64,000 nt of DNA from Demequina sediminicola (GTDB lineage Bacteria > Actinomycetota > Actinomycetes > Actinomycetales > Demequinaceae): NCBI RefSeq assembly GCF_000975055.1, contig NZ_BBRB01000001.1, positions 751,751 through 815,750 on the forward strand, read 5' to 3'. Positions within the stretch are counted from its first letter, which is position 1, and every line of letters starts with the position of its first letter. Below the pieces are notes generated by a model, which saw nothing but the letters and a program-made list of their open reading frames with translations, had not been told where the DNA came from and ran no database searches. The translations under genes and the position numbers were made by a program. Positions 49,202-57,382 of this stretch are shown in pieces.

Positions 49202-50170
49202 TCAGCGGGATTCCGCGAGACGCCGCGCGAGGGCCTCGTCGACGACAAGATCGGTGACGAGCGATCCCTCCAGAGCACCGCGTACCCCCGCAAACTTTTG
49301 TGCGCCCGAGGCAACGCAGAGACGACGAGGCACCCGTTTGAGCGTCGCGAGGCGTGGCCCGCTACTGCGTGCGTTGAGCGCAATGTTCGTTGAGGAGCCG
49401 TCCGCCCGGAAAAACACCGTCGCGACGTCTCCCACGGCATGGTCCGCTTTAAGACTGCGATAGTCGTTGGGGCCCAAGAAGCCGCCGATGTAGACATGGC
49501 TGGGAACCTCGGAGAACGGCGTCCCGACACCAAAGATCGCCAAGTCCATGCGGCTTTGCAGCTCAAGTAGGCGGCGAATGCTTCGCTCTCGCCACAACGC
49601 CTCACGCGTGGAGGGGTCGTCAAAGAAGGCTGGGACTGGGAACTGTTGCACGCGGGCCCCGAATGCTTGCCCGAACCGCTGCAAGATGTCGGAGGAGTAC
49701 TCGATTCCGGTGCTTTGAGTGTTGCCAGCGCCGTTCATTTGCACGATCTCGCTGTGCCGTGTGGGGCGCGACACCAGATGCTTGCTCACCACGCTCATCG
49801 TGGACCCCCAAGCCACGCCCACTGTCATGTGGGATTCGACGAACTCACCCACGAGGCGCGCGGCGTTCATTCCGACACGTTCGAGCCGCTCGACGTCCGA
49901 GAGCGTGTCCGGTGTGGGGACCACGTGCGCCCGCACCGAGTACCGCTCGCCAAGTCGGCGTTCAATGTCACCCACATGCTGGTCCGGCGCTGAGACGTTG
50001 ATCTCGACAATCCCCGTGTCGCGAGCGAAAGACAGCAGGCGGGACACAGAACTGCGAGAGACCGCGAGTTCTCTGGCGATTGACTCCATGGTCTGGTCTT
50101 GCACGTAGTACAACTGTGCGGCCCTGAGCGCTTGCCTGGTGCGCCGTCCTTCTGCGCTGTAGTCCTCCAC
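49202..50170 (-). CDS. SorC/DeoR-like sugar-binding transcriptional regulator
   Basis: A 322-residue SorC-family protein. The N-terminal helix-turn-helix is MESIARELAVSRSSVSRLL (about residues 27-45). The C-terminal sugar-phosphate-binding domain contains VGVAWGSTM, NGAGNT and FGVGTPF. Location between glpK and glpD suggests that it senses glycerol-3-phosphate, dihydroxyacetone phosphate or a related compound. GTG at 50168-50170 is preferred because GGGAG precedes it by five bases; longer starts would cover the operator. Confidence 0.85.
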   Translation of the reverse strand: MEDYSAEGRRTRQALRAAQLYYVQDQTMESIARELAVSRSSVSRLLSFARDTGIVEINVSAPDQHVGDIERRLGERYSVRAHVVPTPDTLSDVERLERVGMNAARLVGEFVESHMTVGVAWGSTMSVVSKHLVSRPTRHSEIVQMNGAGNTQSTGIEYSSDILQRFGQAFGARVQQFPVPAFFDDPSTREALWRERSIRRLLELQSRMDLAIFGVGTPFSEVPSHVYIGGFLGPNDYRSLKADHAVGDVATVFFRADGSSTNIALNARSSGPRLATLKRVPRRLCVASGAQKFAGVRGALEGSLVTDLVVDEALARRLAESR

Positions 50171-50183
50171 CGCGGCTCCCTTC

Positions 50184-50195
50184 GCACATTTGTGC
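50184..50195. promoter_or_regulatory. Candidate SorC-type operator B (regulator/glpD gap)
   Basis: GCACA-tt-TGTGC in the divergent promoter region between the regulator and glpD. A TGCAC half-site stands at about 50214-50218. Confidence 0.6.
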
Positions 50196-50261
50196 ATCCG
50201 CGTTGCGCGACGGTGCACTTGCGATGGATTCTAGCCATATCGAATCCTTGAAGGAGGAACT

Positions 50262-51983
50262 ATGACCGAGTCGCCGGTGCCGCGTCCCGACCGCTCCCCC
50301 CGTGCCCGGGCGGACGTCTCAGGCATTGACCGCACCCAGGTCCTCATCGTGGGCGGTGGAATCAACGGCATCGCTACGTTTCGTGACCTAGCGCTCCAGG
50401 GCATCGATGTAGTGCTGGTGGAGCGCAACGACTTCTCCTCGGGGGCCTCTGCCGCGTCCAGCCACATGGTCCACGGCGGTCTGCGATACCTCGAGAACGG
50501 AGAGCTGCGCCTTGTGCAGGAGTCGGTGCGCGAACGCAACGCACTGTTGACCACCGCTCCACACCACATCACGCCCCTGCCGACCACGATTCCGCTGCGC
50601 AAAACTTTCAGCGGCGTCGTCTCTGCTCCGCTACGAGTGCTGCGCCACCGGCCCAGTAGTGGCACTGAGCGCGGTGCCGCGCTAGCGAAGCTTGGCCTCG
50701 CGATGTATGACTCCTACTCGAGGCGCAACGGCTCCGTCCCTGCCCACGTGATGGAAGGGCGCACAGCACTCCGGGAGAAGTTCCCCGACTTTGCCCCCGA
50801 CATCAAATGGGCTGCAACGTACTACGACGCCTCAGTAGGCCAACCGGAGCGAGTGGCCGTTGACCTCGTGCTCGACGGCACCGAGGCGCACGCCGGCGCC
50901 CATGCAGCGAACTACGTTGAGGTCACCGGAATGGCGGACGGCGAAGTGGTCGTCACAGACCGCCTCACAGGGGTCGAGTCCCGCATCCGAGCCGATGTGG
51001 TGGTCAACGCCTCGGGTCCATGGACAGACCTCACCAACGCTGACCTTGGTGAGACCACAGAGTTCATGGGAGGCACCAAGGGTTCGCACATCGTGGTGGA
51101 CTCACCGGAGTTGCTTGCTGCCACACGTGGTCACGAGATCTTCTTTGAGCACCCGGACGGCCGGATCGTGCTCATCTATCCGTTGCATGGGCGTGTGATG
51201 ATCGGCACCTCCGACATCCCCGTCGACCCGCGCGAGCCGGCACGTTGCACCGATGAAGAAGTCGCGTACTTCCTCGAACTCGTGGGACTGGTGTTTCCCG
51301 ACATCGAGCTCAGTGAGGAGCACATCGTCTACCGGTTCTCCGGCATTCGCCCGCTCCCCAAAGCTGAGGACAGCGCGCCAGGCGTCGTCTCGCGGGACTA
51401 TCGCTTGGAACGGGCCGATGTTGAAGGCACCCCAGTGGTCAGCATCGTTGGCGGCAAATGGACAACATTCCGTGCCTTGGGAGAGAGGGTCACCGACGAG
51501 GTTCTCGAGATGCTGGGGTCCACCCGTGTGCGCTCCACTCTCCGCGAGTGGATTGGCGGAGGGCGCGGTTTCCCCAAGAAGGACGAGCAGCGCACTGCGT
51601 GGTTCGAGCGGCATCTGCACGGCTTGAGTGACGACCGCCAGCAGACCCTGTTCGCGCGCTACGGCACACGCGCGAGCCGAGTCGCTGACTACATTCGCAC
51701 CGGACCAGACGCGGAAATTCCCGGAACTGACCTGAGCACCGGAGAAGTTCGCTATCTCGTCGAAGTGGAGCATGCTCGCCGCATGAGCGATGTGATTCAA
51801 CGGCGCACTACCTTGGCGTTCCGCGGCGGACTGACGGAGGCGACCATCACGGCCGTGGCTGAAGCGATGGCTCCTGCGTGTGGATGGAGCCCGCCTGAGG
51901 TTCACGAGGAGGTCCGTCGGTGTATGGAGCACCTGAGGGATGCACATGGTGTCCAGTGGTCTGGCCAACACGTCGCGCCGTAG
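50262..51983 (+). CDS. glpD: Glycerol-3-phosphate dehydrogenase (FAD, GlpD/GlpA type)
   Basis: A 573-residue flavoprotein: FAD loop VLIVGGGINGIATFRDLALQG (about 28-48), SSHMVHGGLRYLE, and the C-terminal DUF/helical part. It oxidises glycerol-3-phosphate to dihydroxyacetone phosphate at the membrane, passing electrons to quinone. ATG has a perfect AAGGAGG. It is divergent from the regulator. Confidence 0.94.
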   Translation: MTESPVPRPDRSPRARADVSGIDRTQVLIVGGGINGIATFRDLALQGIDVVLVERNDFSSGASAASSHMVHGGLRYLENGELRLVQESVRERNALLTTAPHHITPLPTTIPLRKTFSGVVSAPLRVLRHRPSSGTERGAALAKLGLAMYDSYSRRNGSVPAHVMEGRTALREKFPDFAPDIKWAATYYDASVGQPERVAVDLVLDGTEAHAGAHAANYVEVTGMADGEVVVTDRLTGVESRIRADVVVNASGPWTDLTNADLGETTEFMGGTKGSHIVVDSPELLAATRGHEIFFEHPDGRIVLIYPLHGRVMIGTSDIPVDPREPARCTDEEVAYFLELVGLVFPDIELSEEHIVYRFSGIRPLPKAEDSAPGVVSRDYRLERADVEGTPVVSIVGGKWTTFRALGERVTDEVLEMLGSTRVRSTLREWIGGGRGFPKKDEQRTAWFERHLHGLSDDRQQTLFARYGTRASRVADYIRTGPDAEIPGTDLSTGEVRYLVEVEHARRMSDVIQRRTTLAFRGGLTEATITAVAEAMAPACGWSPPEVHEEVRRCMEHLRDAHGVQWSGQHVAP

Positions 51984-51986
51984 TTT

Positions 51987-51998
51987 GCACGTCTGTGC
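51987..51998. promoter_or_regulatory. Candidate SorC-type operator C (before exported hydrolase)
   Basis: GCACG-tc-TGTGC, one mismatch from sites A and B with the same spacing, four bases after the glpD stop and about 105 bases before the next start. Confidence 0.55.
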
Positions 51999-52103
51999 AG
52001 ATTCGCTGAAACGGCGTCCAATAGCAGTGAGCCGCAACTAAAGTTCCCGAGAAGCAGCAGTCCTCTGTGGCTGCGTATGTCCCCAACAAAGGAGTTGAAC
52101 CCC

Positions 52104-53960
52104 ATGAGCACCCCCGTGTTCAAGCGCAACGGTTTCTGGTTCACCGTTGCACTATTGATTTGTTTGGTGTCCGCAATTGGCGCCGCCACAGTTCAAACCG
52201 ACCGTGGAGCAGTAGACATCAAAGACATGCAGTGGGAAACCGCTTCGGGTCGCATGATGAACGCGCTGTTGTTCCGCCCCGACACCGCGACCGTCGATAA
52301 CCCCGCACCCGCCGTTGTCGTGAGCCACGGCTGGTGGAACAACCGCGAGATGCAGGACGCGAACTACACCGAACTCGCACGTCGCGGCTATGTGGTGGTG
52401 TCAATTGACATGTATGGCCACGGCAACTCTGACCCGCTTCCGTCCGAGGAGATCGCGGTCAACGGAACTGGCATGTACGACGCCGTGAACCTCGTAGCCG
52501 ACCTTCCCTACGTCGACACCGAGAGCATCGGCGTTGAGGGTCACTCGAACGGTGCCCGCGCGGCAAACTTCTCCATCGGCATCGACAACACCATGGAGAC
52601 CCCACTCATCGCGGCAGCCTTCCTCGTCGACAACGAGGCGTTCTACACGGATGCCGCCAACGACAACGCCTACTTCAACTACTACGGAAGCCGCGACGTC
52701 GGCCTCGTGGCTGATCAGTATGACGAGTTCTTCTTCCGCTCGTACTCCGCGGAGGGGGAAGCACTGACACCGCCCCGCGACTTCGCCACCACGCCCAACG
52801 CCCAGTCCTTCTTGCACTTTGGAGCCGACCCGACGACCGTCGACGACACTCGAGTGCCGGGTGAGTACTACACGGAAAACGTCGACGGCACAGATGCGGT
52901 CCGCGTTCTCTACACCCCCAACGAGATTCACCCGTGGAGCACTATCTCCAAGACCACGGTGGGCTCGATGCTCGAGTTCTTCGAGACGGCGCTCCCGGCG
53001 CCAGACCCCATCGCACCCGACCAGCAGGTATGGCAAACCAAGGAGTTCTTCAACGCACTTGGCCTCGTGGGTTTTGGAATCTTCCTGGTGACATTCGCAA
53101 AGGTCTTGATGCGCACGCCATTCTTTGCCTCCCTACGCTCCAACCCTGCACCCAAGGCAACGGCACTAGACAAGGCCGGACACGCATGGTTCTGGGGTGG
53201 ACTCGTTTTCTTGTCCATCGTGTCGGCATGGAGCTACGTGTGGCTCAGCAACGTTGAGAGCCTCTCAGGCACAGTGTTCAACGCTGCGCCGTCATTCTGG
53301 CCGCAAGGCGCTGTGTTCTTCATCGCGTTGTGGGCAGCGATCAACGGTGTCGTCGCACTTGCGCTGGTGACGCTGATCTACTTGGTGCGAGTACGCAAGA
53401 CCGGTACGAGCCTCAAGGACCTCGGAATCCTGCCTGGATGGGTAAACACAGGTAAGACCATCCTGCTGGGTATAGCCACGGTCGCCGCGGCATTCACACT
53501 GGTCTTCGCAGTGGACTATTTCTTCAAGACGGACTTCCGATACTGGGTCCTCGCGGTGAAGTGGTTCCCCGTCGACAAGATCGGCTACGCGCTCTACGTC
53601 ATCCCATTGTTCCTGGTGTACTTCATCGGAAACTCGATCGCCGTCAACGCCTTCAGCCGCTTCACTTTGCTGGGGCGCGAATGGGTCAACACGGCGGTCC
53701 TGGCGCTGTTCAACGCCATGGGTCCGTTGGTGCTCGTGATCTGGCAGTATTCGACCTTCTTCACGACGGGCTACCTGACCGATCAGCTCGGCGGAATCTT
53801 CAGCATTTGGCTATTCCCCACTCTGGTGCTGCTACCGGTCGCGGCTGTAATCTCGCGCAAGTTGTATCGAGAGACCAACAACCCGTACATCGGTGGGCTC
53901 ATCATGGCCCTCGTTGTGGCGCTGATCTCAGCGTCCAACACCTTGGTCACGACCTTCTAA
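52104..53960 (+). CDS. Exported alpha/beta hydrolase fused to polytopic membrane domain
   Basis: A 618-residue protein. An N-terminal hydrophobic helix (about 10-28, signal anchor) is followed by an alpha/beta hydrolase domain to about residue 300. That domain contains VVSHGWWNNREMQ (oxyanion loop), IGVEGHSNGARAA (nucleophile Ser) and a late His in NEIHPWS. The C-terminal half has about eight transmembrane helices and no motif I can name. ATG at 52104 has AAAGGAG nine bases before. The hydrolase part is predicted to face outside. With operator C upstream, it may release glycerol or a fatty acid from an external ester; this is inference. Confidence 0.7.
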   Translation: MSTPVFKRNGFWFTVALLICLVSAIGAATVQTDRGAVDIKDMQWETASGRMMNALLFRPDTATVDNPAPAVVVSHGWWNNREMQDANYTELARRGYVVVSIDMYGHGNSDPLPSEEIAVNGTGMYDAVNLVADLPYVDTESIGVEGHSNGARAANFSIGIDNTMETPLIAAAFLVDNEAFYTDAANDNAYFNYYGSRDVGLVADQYDEFFFRSYSAEGEALTPPRDFATTPNAQSFLHFGADPTTVDDTRVPGEYYTENVDGTDAVRVLYTPNEIHPWSTISKTTVGSMLEFFETALPAPDPIAPDQQVWQTKEFFNALGLVGFGIFLVTFAKVLMRTPFFASLRSNPAPKATALDKAGHAWFWGGLVFLSIVSAWSYVWLSNVESLSGTVFNAAPSFWPQGAVFFIALWAAINGVVALALVTLIYLVRVRKTGTSLKDLGILPGWVNTGKTILLGIATVAAAFTLVFAVDYFFKTDFRYWVLAVKWFPVDKIGYALYVIPLFLVYFIGNSIAVNAFSRFTLLGREWVNTAVLALFNAMGPLVLVIWQYSTFFTTGYLTDQLGGIFSIWLFPTLVLLPVAAVISRKLYRETNNPYIGGLIMALVVALISASNTLVTTF

Positions 53961-53987
53961 CCCGGAGCTGTCGAACCGAAGACACGG

Positions 53988-54019
53988 TGGAGGGCCCTAC
54001 CCACAGGTAGGGCCCTCCA
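53988..54019 (+). terminator. Terminator after the exported hydrolase
   Basis: A perfect 14-bp stem TGGAGGGCCCTACC (53988-54001) / 54006-54019 with loop CACA. Confidence 0.88.
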
Positions 54020-54070
54020 GTGTTCTATGGGTACCGCCGCTCGGTTGCGCGGCGTAGAGAGGCACGAAAA

Positions 54071-54104
54071 AGGCCCCGGTCACCATTCCTGGTGACCGGG
54101 GCCT
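54071..54104 (-). terminator. Terminator of the Ala/Lys-rich protein gene
   Basis: AGGCCCCGGTCACC (54071-54084) pairs perfectly with 54091-54104. On the minus strand the stem is followed by TTTTT, a classical intrinsic terminator. Confidence 0.9.
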
Positions 54105-54117
54105 AGGCGCTACTGCG

Positions 54118-54999
54118 CTACTTCTTCTTCTTGGGAGTCTTCTTCTCCGCGGGGGTCTCGCCGGACTCGTCCGAACCGCCCTCGTCCTCCCAGACATCCT
54201 CAGCATCGTCAATGACATCAACGGCTGCGTTGGTGGCACGCGAGCGGGCCGTGTCCACACTGGACTTAACCTTCTCGGTCTCGGTGTCAACCGTGGCCTT
54301 GACGCGACCGATGGTCTCGTCGGCCGTCGACTTCACCTTGTCGATGGTCGGACCAGCAGTGTCCTTGACCTTCTCGATGGTGGGGGCAGCCTTGTCGAGG
54401 GCATCCTTGCTCAGGTCCTGAGCCTTGTCCGCACCCTTCTTGGCTACGTCCGACACGCCATCGACGGCCTTGTTCACGTTGTAGCGAAGCTTCTGCGACA
54501 GGCCAGCGTCCGACTCGAGCTCCCACTCTTCGTCCTCGCCTGCCCATGCGTCACGGCCCGGATCACGACGTGCCCACACCACAAGAGCGGCAGTACCGGC
54601 AGCAACGAGAGCTCCGGCGATCACGATCTTGCCGAGGTTGCCCTTCTTCTTGGGCTCCTCAGCAGCGTTCTCGACTGCACTCACAACTGCGGGAATAGCG
54701 GCACCGACAATGGCGGCGTGTGCAATGTTGGTCCACTCGCTTGCCTTAGCACCAGCACGGCTCACGTAGGGGCTCGCCTTGCGGGCACCAGAGTGGTAAG
54801 CCTTCTGTGCGCGCGGAGCGGCCCAGTCCTTGGCCTGCTTGACCTGCGGCCCTGCCCATTCCTGAGCGCGCTTGGCCGCGGCCTTAGCGCTGACACCAGC
54901 TTCCTGAGCGGCCGACTTAGCCGTCGCAGCGGCCTCCTGAGCCTGTGCCCGGTACTTGTCGATGTCCTTGAGCTGCTTTACTTCCTTCTTGCGTCCCAC
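54118..54999 (-). CDS. Ala/Lys-rich helical protein with one membrane segment
   Basis: A 293-residue protein. Residues 10-85 form a long Ala/Gln/Lys-rich amphipathic helix, and a hydrophobic segment GKIVIAGALVAAGTAALVVWA lies near residues 123-143. The second half has repeated KVK(D/S)TA-type helices of apolipoprotein or LEA character and ends in EKKTPKKKK. No enzymatic motif. GTG at 54997-54999 follows GGAGG. It is divergent from ppiA, a common neighbour in actinobacteria. Function unknown; membrane or nucleoid scaffold is possible. Confidence 0.7.
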   Translation of the reverse strand: MGRKKEVKQLKDIDKYRAQAQEAAATAKSAAQEAGVSAKAAAKRAQEWAGPQVKQAKDWAAPRAQKAYHSGARKASPYVSRAGAKASEWTNIAHAAIVGAAIPAVVSAVENAAEEPKKKGNLGKIVIAGALVAAGTAALVVWARRDPGRDAWAGEDEEWELESDAGLSQKLRYNVNKAVDGVSDVAKKGADKAQDLSKDALDKAAPTIEKVKDTAGPTIDKVKSTADETIGRVKATVDTETEKVKSSVDTARSRATNAAVDVIDDAEDVWEDEGGSDESGETPAEKKTPKKKK

Positions 55000-55089
55000 C
55001 TGGGGCCTCCGTCCGTATGCAGGTCTTTCCCTCAAACCTATCTTGTCACCTACTGGGAAACAGTGCGACACCCGTGGAACAATAGGGAC

Positions 55090-55629
55090 ATGATTGCAAC
55101 TCTTGAAACCACTGAAGGCGACATCCGCATCGAACTGATGCCCAACGACGCACCGGCAACGGTGAAGAACTTTGTGGGTCTGGCCACAGGTGAAAAGGAA
55201 TGGACCAACCCCGAGACCGGAGAGAAGAGCAACGAGCCCTTCTACAACGGCCTTGTCTTCCACCGCGTGATCGATGGCTTCATGATCCAGGGCGGTTGCC
55301 CGCTCGGCACCGGCACCGGCGGCCCCGGCTACACCTTTGACGACGAGATCCACCCCAACAACAACTTCTCCGAGCCCTACATGCTCGCCATGGCCAACGC
55401 CGGCAAGCGCGTCAACCCCATCACCGGACAGCCTGGCGGCACCAACGGTTCGCAGTTCTTCGTCACAGTAGGCGCCACGCCTCACCTCAACCAGGGCCAC
55501 ACCCTCTTTGGCAAGGTTGCGGACGACGAGTCCAAGGCTGTCGTCGACAAGATCGCCAAGACTCCCACCGACGGCCGCGACCGTCCTCTCGAAGATGTCA
55601 TGATCACCTCGGTCACCATCTCCGAATAA
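55090..55629 (+). CDS. ppiA: Peptidyl-prolyl cis-trans isomerase, cyclophilin type
   Basis: A 179-residue cytoplasmic cyclophilin: FHRVIDGFMIQGG (catalytic Arg), GSQFFVTVGATPHLNQGHTLFGKV and the GTGTGGPGY loop. It catalyses proline isomerisation in protein folding. Only GGGA close to the ATG serves as ribosome site. The rhomboid gene follows after 14 bases; the pair occurs near crgA in many actinobacteria. Confidence 0.94.
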   Translation: MIATLETTEGDIRIELMPNDAPATVKNFVGLATGEKEWTNPETGEKSNEPFYNGLVFHRVIDGFMIQGGCPLGTGTGGPGYTFDDEIHPNNNFSEPYMLAMANAGKRVNPITGQPGGTNGSQFFVTVGATPHLNQGHTLFGKVADDESKAVVDKIAKTPTDGRDRPLEDVMITSVTISE

Positions 55630-55643
55630 GCCTTCCCCCACAC

Positions 55644-56450
55644 ATGAGCACTCCCGCCCAGGGTCCCGCGCCCACCTGCCCACGCCACCCTGATCGCGTC
55701 GCCTATGTGCGCTGCCAGCGGTGTGAGCGGCCCGCGTGCCCCGAGTGCCAGCGTCCCGCTGCCGTGGGAGTGCTCTGTGTGGATTGTTTGAAGCAGGCTC
55801 AAGCCCAGGCGCGACCAGTGCGGTCGCGCCTGGGCTTCACCATGTCTGCAGGCCCGCCCATCGCCACCTATGTGTTGATGGCGTTGAACGTCGGGCTGTT
55901 CCTCCTCGGGCCGGTCCTGATTGGCTCTGCCTGGGAGGGGTACCTGGGGCTGTGGCCGGGCTACACAGCAGAGTTGGGCGCGACGTACATTGACGTGGGC
56001 AACGAGTGGTACCGCTGGATCACGTCTGGGTTCGTTCAGTTCAACTGGATTCACTTGGGCTTCAACATGCTCGCGTTGTTCCAACTGGGAAGTGTCCTCG
56101 AGCCTGCGATGGGACGCGGCCGCTTTATCGCCCTCTACATGGGGTCGCTCATCGGTTCGTCCGCTGGTGTGATGTTGCTCGCGGACTCCGGTGTCCACGG
56201 CGGCGCATCGGGTGCGATCTTTGGACTGATCGCCGCTTACGGCGTCATCCTCAAGCGTCTGAACCTGCCCGTCACTCAAGTTGTCGTGATCGCGGCGATC
56301 TTCATTGGTGCTCCGCTGCTGGGCTTCATGTCCGGCGTGTCCTGGGAGGGTCACCTTGGTGGTGCGGTCACCGGGTTGGTCATCATGCTGCTGATGTTCC
56401 GCAGTGTGGACAAGCGCGAGGCCGCGCAACGAGCGGGCCACACACCCTAA
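55644..56450 (+). CDS. Rhomboid family intramembrane serine protease with zinc-ribbon head
   Basis: A 268-residue protein. Residues 11-50 contain C-H-C-C-C-C pairs (CPRHPDRVAYVRCQRC, CPEC, CVDC), a B-box/zinc-ribbon-like head. About six transmembrane helices follow with the rhomboid nucleophile in GGASGAIFGL and the partner His in WEGHLGGAVTG. A perfect 16-bp hairpin lies in the coding region (55801-55837) just before an internal ATG at 55841 that would give a headless rhomboid. Cleavage substrates unknown. Confidence 0.88.
   Translation: MSTPAQGPAPTCPRHPDRVAYVRCQRCERPACPECQRPAAVGVLCVDCLKQAQAQARPVRSRLGFTMSAGPPIATYVLMALNVGLFLLGPVLIGSAWEGYLGLWPGYTAELGATYIDVGNEWYRWITSGFVQFNWIHLGFNMLALFQLGSVLEPAMGRGRFIALYMGSLIGSSAGVMLLADSGVHGGASGAIFGLIAAYGVILKRLNLPVTQVVVIAAIFIGAPLLGFMSGVSWEGHLGGAVTGLVIMLLMFRSVDKREAAQRAGHTP
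55801..55837. repeat. Perfect 16-bp hairpin inside the rhomboid gene
   Basis: AAGCCCAGGCGCGACC (55801-55816) pairs with 55822-55837, loop AGTGC. It looks like a terminator stem but lies inside the reading frame, between the zinc-ribbon and membrane parts. Confidence 0.85.
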
Positions 56451-56920
56451 CCCGCCAAATGGCTCCATTTCGCTGTTTTAAGGCACCAAAACAGGCATTT
56501 TGTTCCACTAGAGCCACGTTCCCGCTCCCCTGAGCTTGCCGTCGGCTACCGCCTCCAAGTGGAAGGCGAGCGTGGTGCGACGGGGTGTGCGCCATCGGCG
56601 CTGTCGCTTAGTGGCGCTGTGACTTAACTGCGGCGCGACCCACCAGTGCTGTGACACACCTAGGCCGGGACACAACTGTGCTGTGACTGGGCTGTGCTGT
56701 CACTCAATTGTGCTGTGCGCGTCGGCTGCCCTTCGCGCATCGGCGCTGTACAAATCTGTCCTGTGCACATCGGCCCTGTGTACATATGCCACCTTCGCGC
56801 GGTGCAATCACTGTGCCGAATGCGCGTCACGGGAGCAGACGCACGACTACTCCGCTGCTGAAGTGGCAGCTTTTGCCTGTCTAGCCGCCTCAAAACAGCG
56901 AAATGGAGCCATTTGGCGGG
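56451..56920. mobile_element. 470-bp element with 29-bp perfect terminal inverted repeats
   Basis: The left end 56451-56479 (starts CCCGCCAAATGGCTCC) and right end 56892-56920 are exact reverse complements over 29 bases. The left end begins directly after the rhomboid stop. The interior has no transposase and holds a GCTGTG-rich, partly 15-bp periodic sequence. The same end sequence occurs as a solo hairpin at 662-724. It is MITE-like, but no target duplication is obvious; a pair of REP-like palindromes is the alternative. Confidence 0.55.
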
Positions 56921-57043
56921 GAAGGGGGTGGGGGTGTGGATAACTCTGGGGAAATGTGAATGACACTGGTGTAGTTTTCCCCATGGTTATCCCCATCGGG
57001 GGATAACTACACCGGTGTAACTCACAGGTGTGTGGGGAGAACG
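56921..57043. other. Dyad-rich spacer with DnaA-box-like sites, downstream of crgA
   Basis: TGTGGATAA (56935-56943) and TTATCCCCA (56987-56995) resemble DnaA boxes. A 9-bp stem GTTATCCCC/GGGGATAAC (56986-57007) sits inside an outer dyad GGTGTAGTT/AACTACACC (56968-57013), and TACACCGGTGTA (57008-57019) is a perfect palindrome. The spacer lies between two gene ends, so it is not a normal promoter. Confidence 0.6.
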
Positions 57044-57289
57044 CTACTTCCAGCGGGTCAACAGCACCATGCCTGTGCCGAGGAACACAAAGCCCACCAC
57101 GATGTTCCAGTTGGCGATGGGGAGCGGGTAGTTCGCCTGGGTGATGTAGTAGATGACGATCCACACGACACCGACGATGAGCATGGTCAGGGCAGTCGGA
57201 ATCAGCCACTTGGGGTTCTCTGATTCAGGCTTGCCGATGTTCCGGGGCGCCTTGTATACGTTCTTGTCGCGCTTCTTCGAAACAGCCAC
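57044..57289 (-). CDS. crgA: Cell division protein CrgA
   Basis: An 81-residue protein with a basic N-terminal tail and two transmembrane helices (about 29-50 and 60-78), ending VLLTRWK. It is the CrgA septation regulator that interacts with FtsZ and the divisome in actinobacteria. GTG at 57287-57289 has GGAG eight bases before. It is divergent from the sortase gene. Confidence 0.92.
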   Translation of the reverse strand: MAVSKKRDKNVYKAPRNIGKPESENPKWLIPTALTMLIVGVVWIVIYYITQANYPLPIANWNIVVGFVFLGTGMVLLTRWK

Positions 57290-57382
57290 GCTGGTACTCC
57301 ATTGTCGGTTTTGGCCCGCTTGTGACGCGGGATCGTGCCACTAGCGTACCGAGTGGACGCGCTCGCGTAGTCTAAAGGCACT

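Noticed and set aside
56660..56893. Minus-strand 77-codon frame with CTGPM / CTGQI-like periodicity
   Set aside because: It is the antisense of the plus-strand periodic array; the DNA period explains it and there is no ribosome site.
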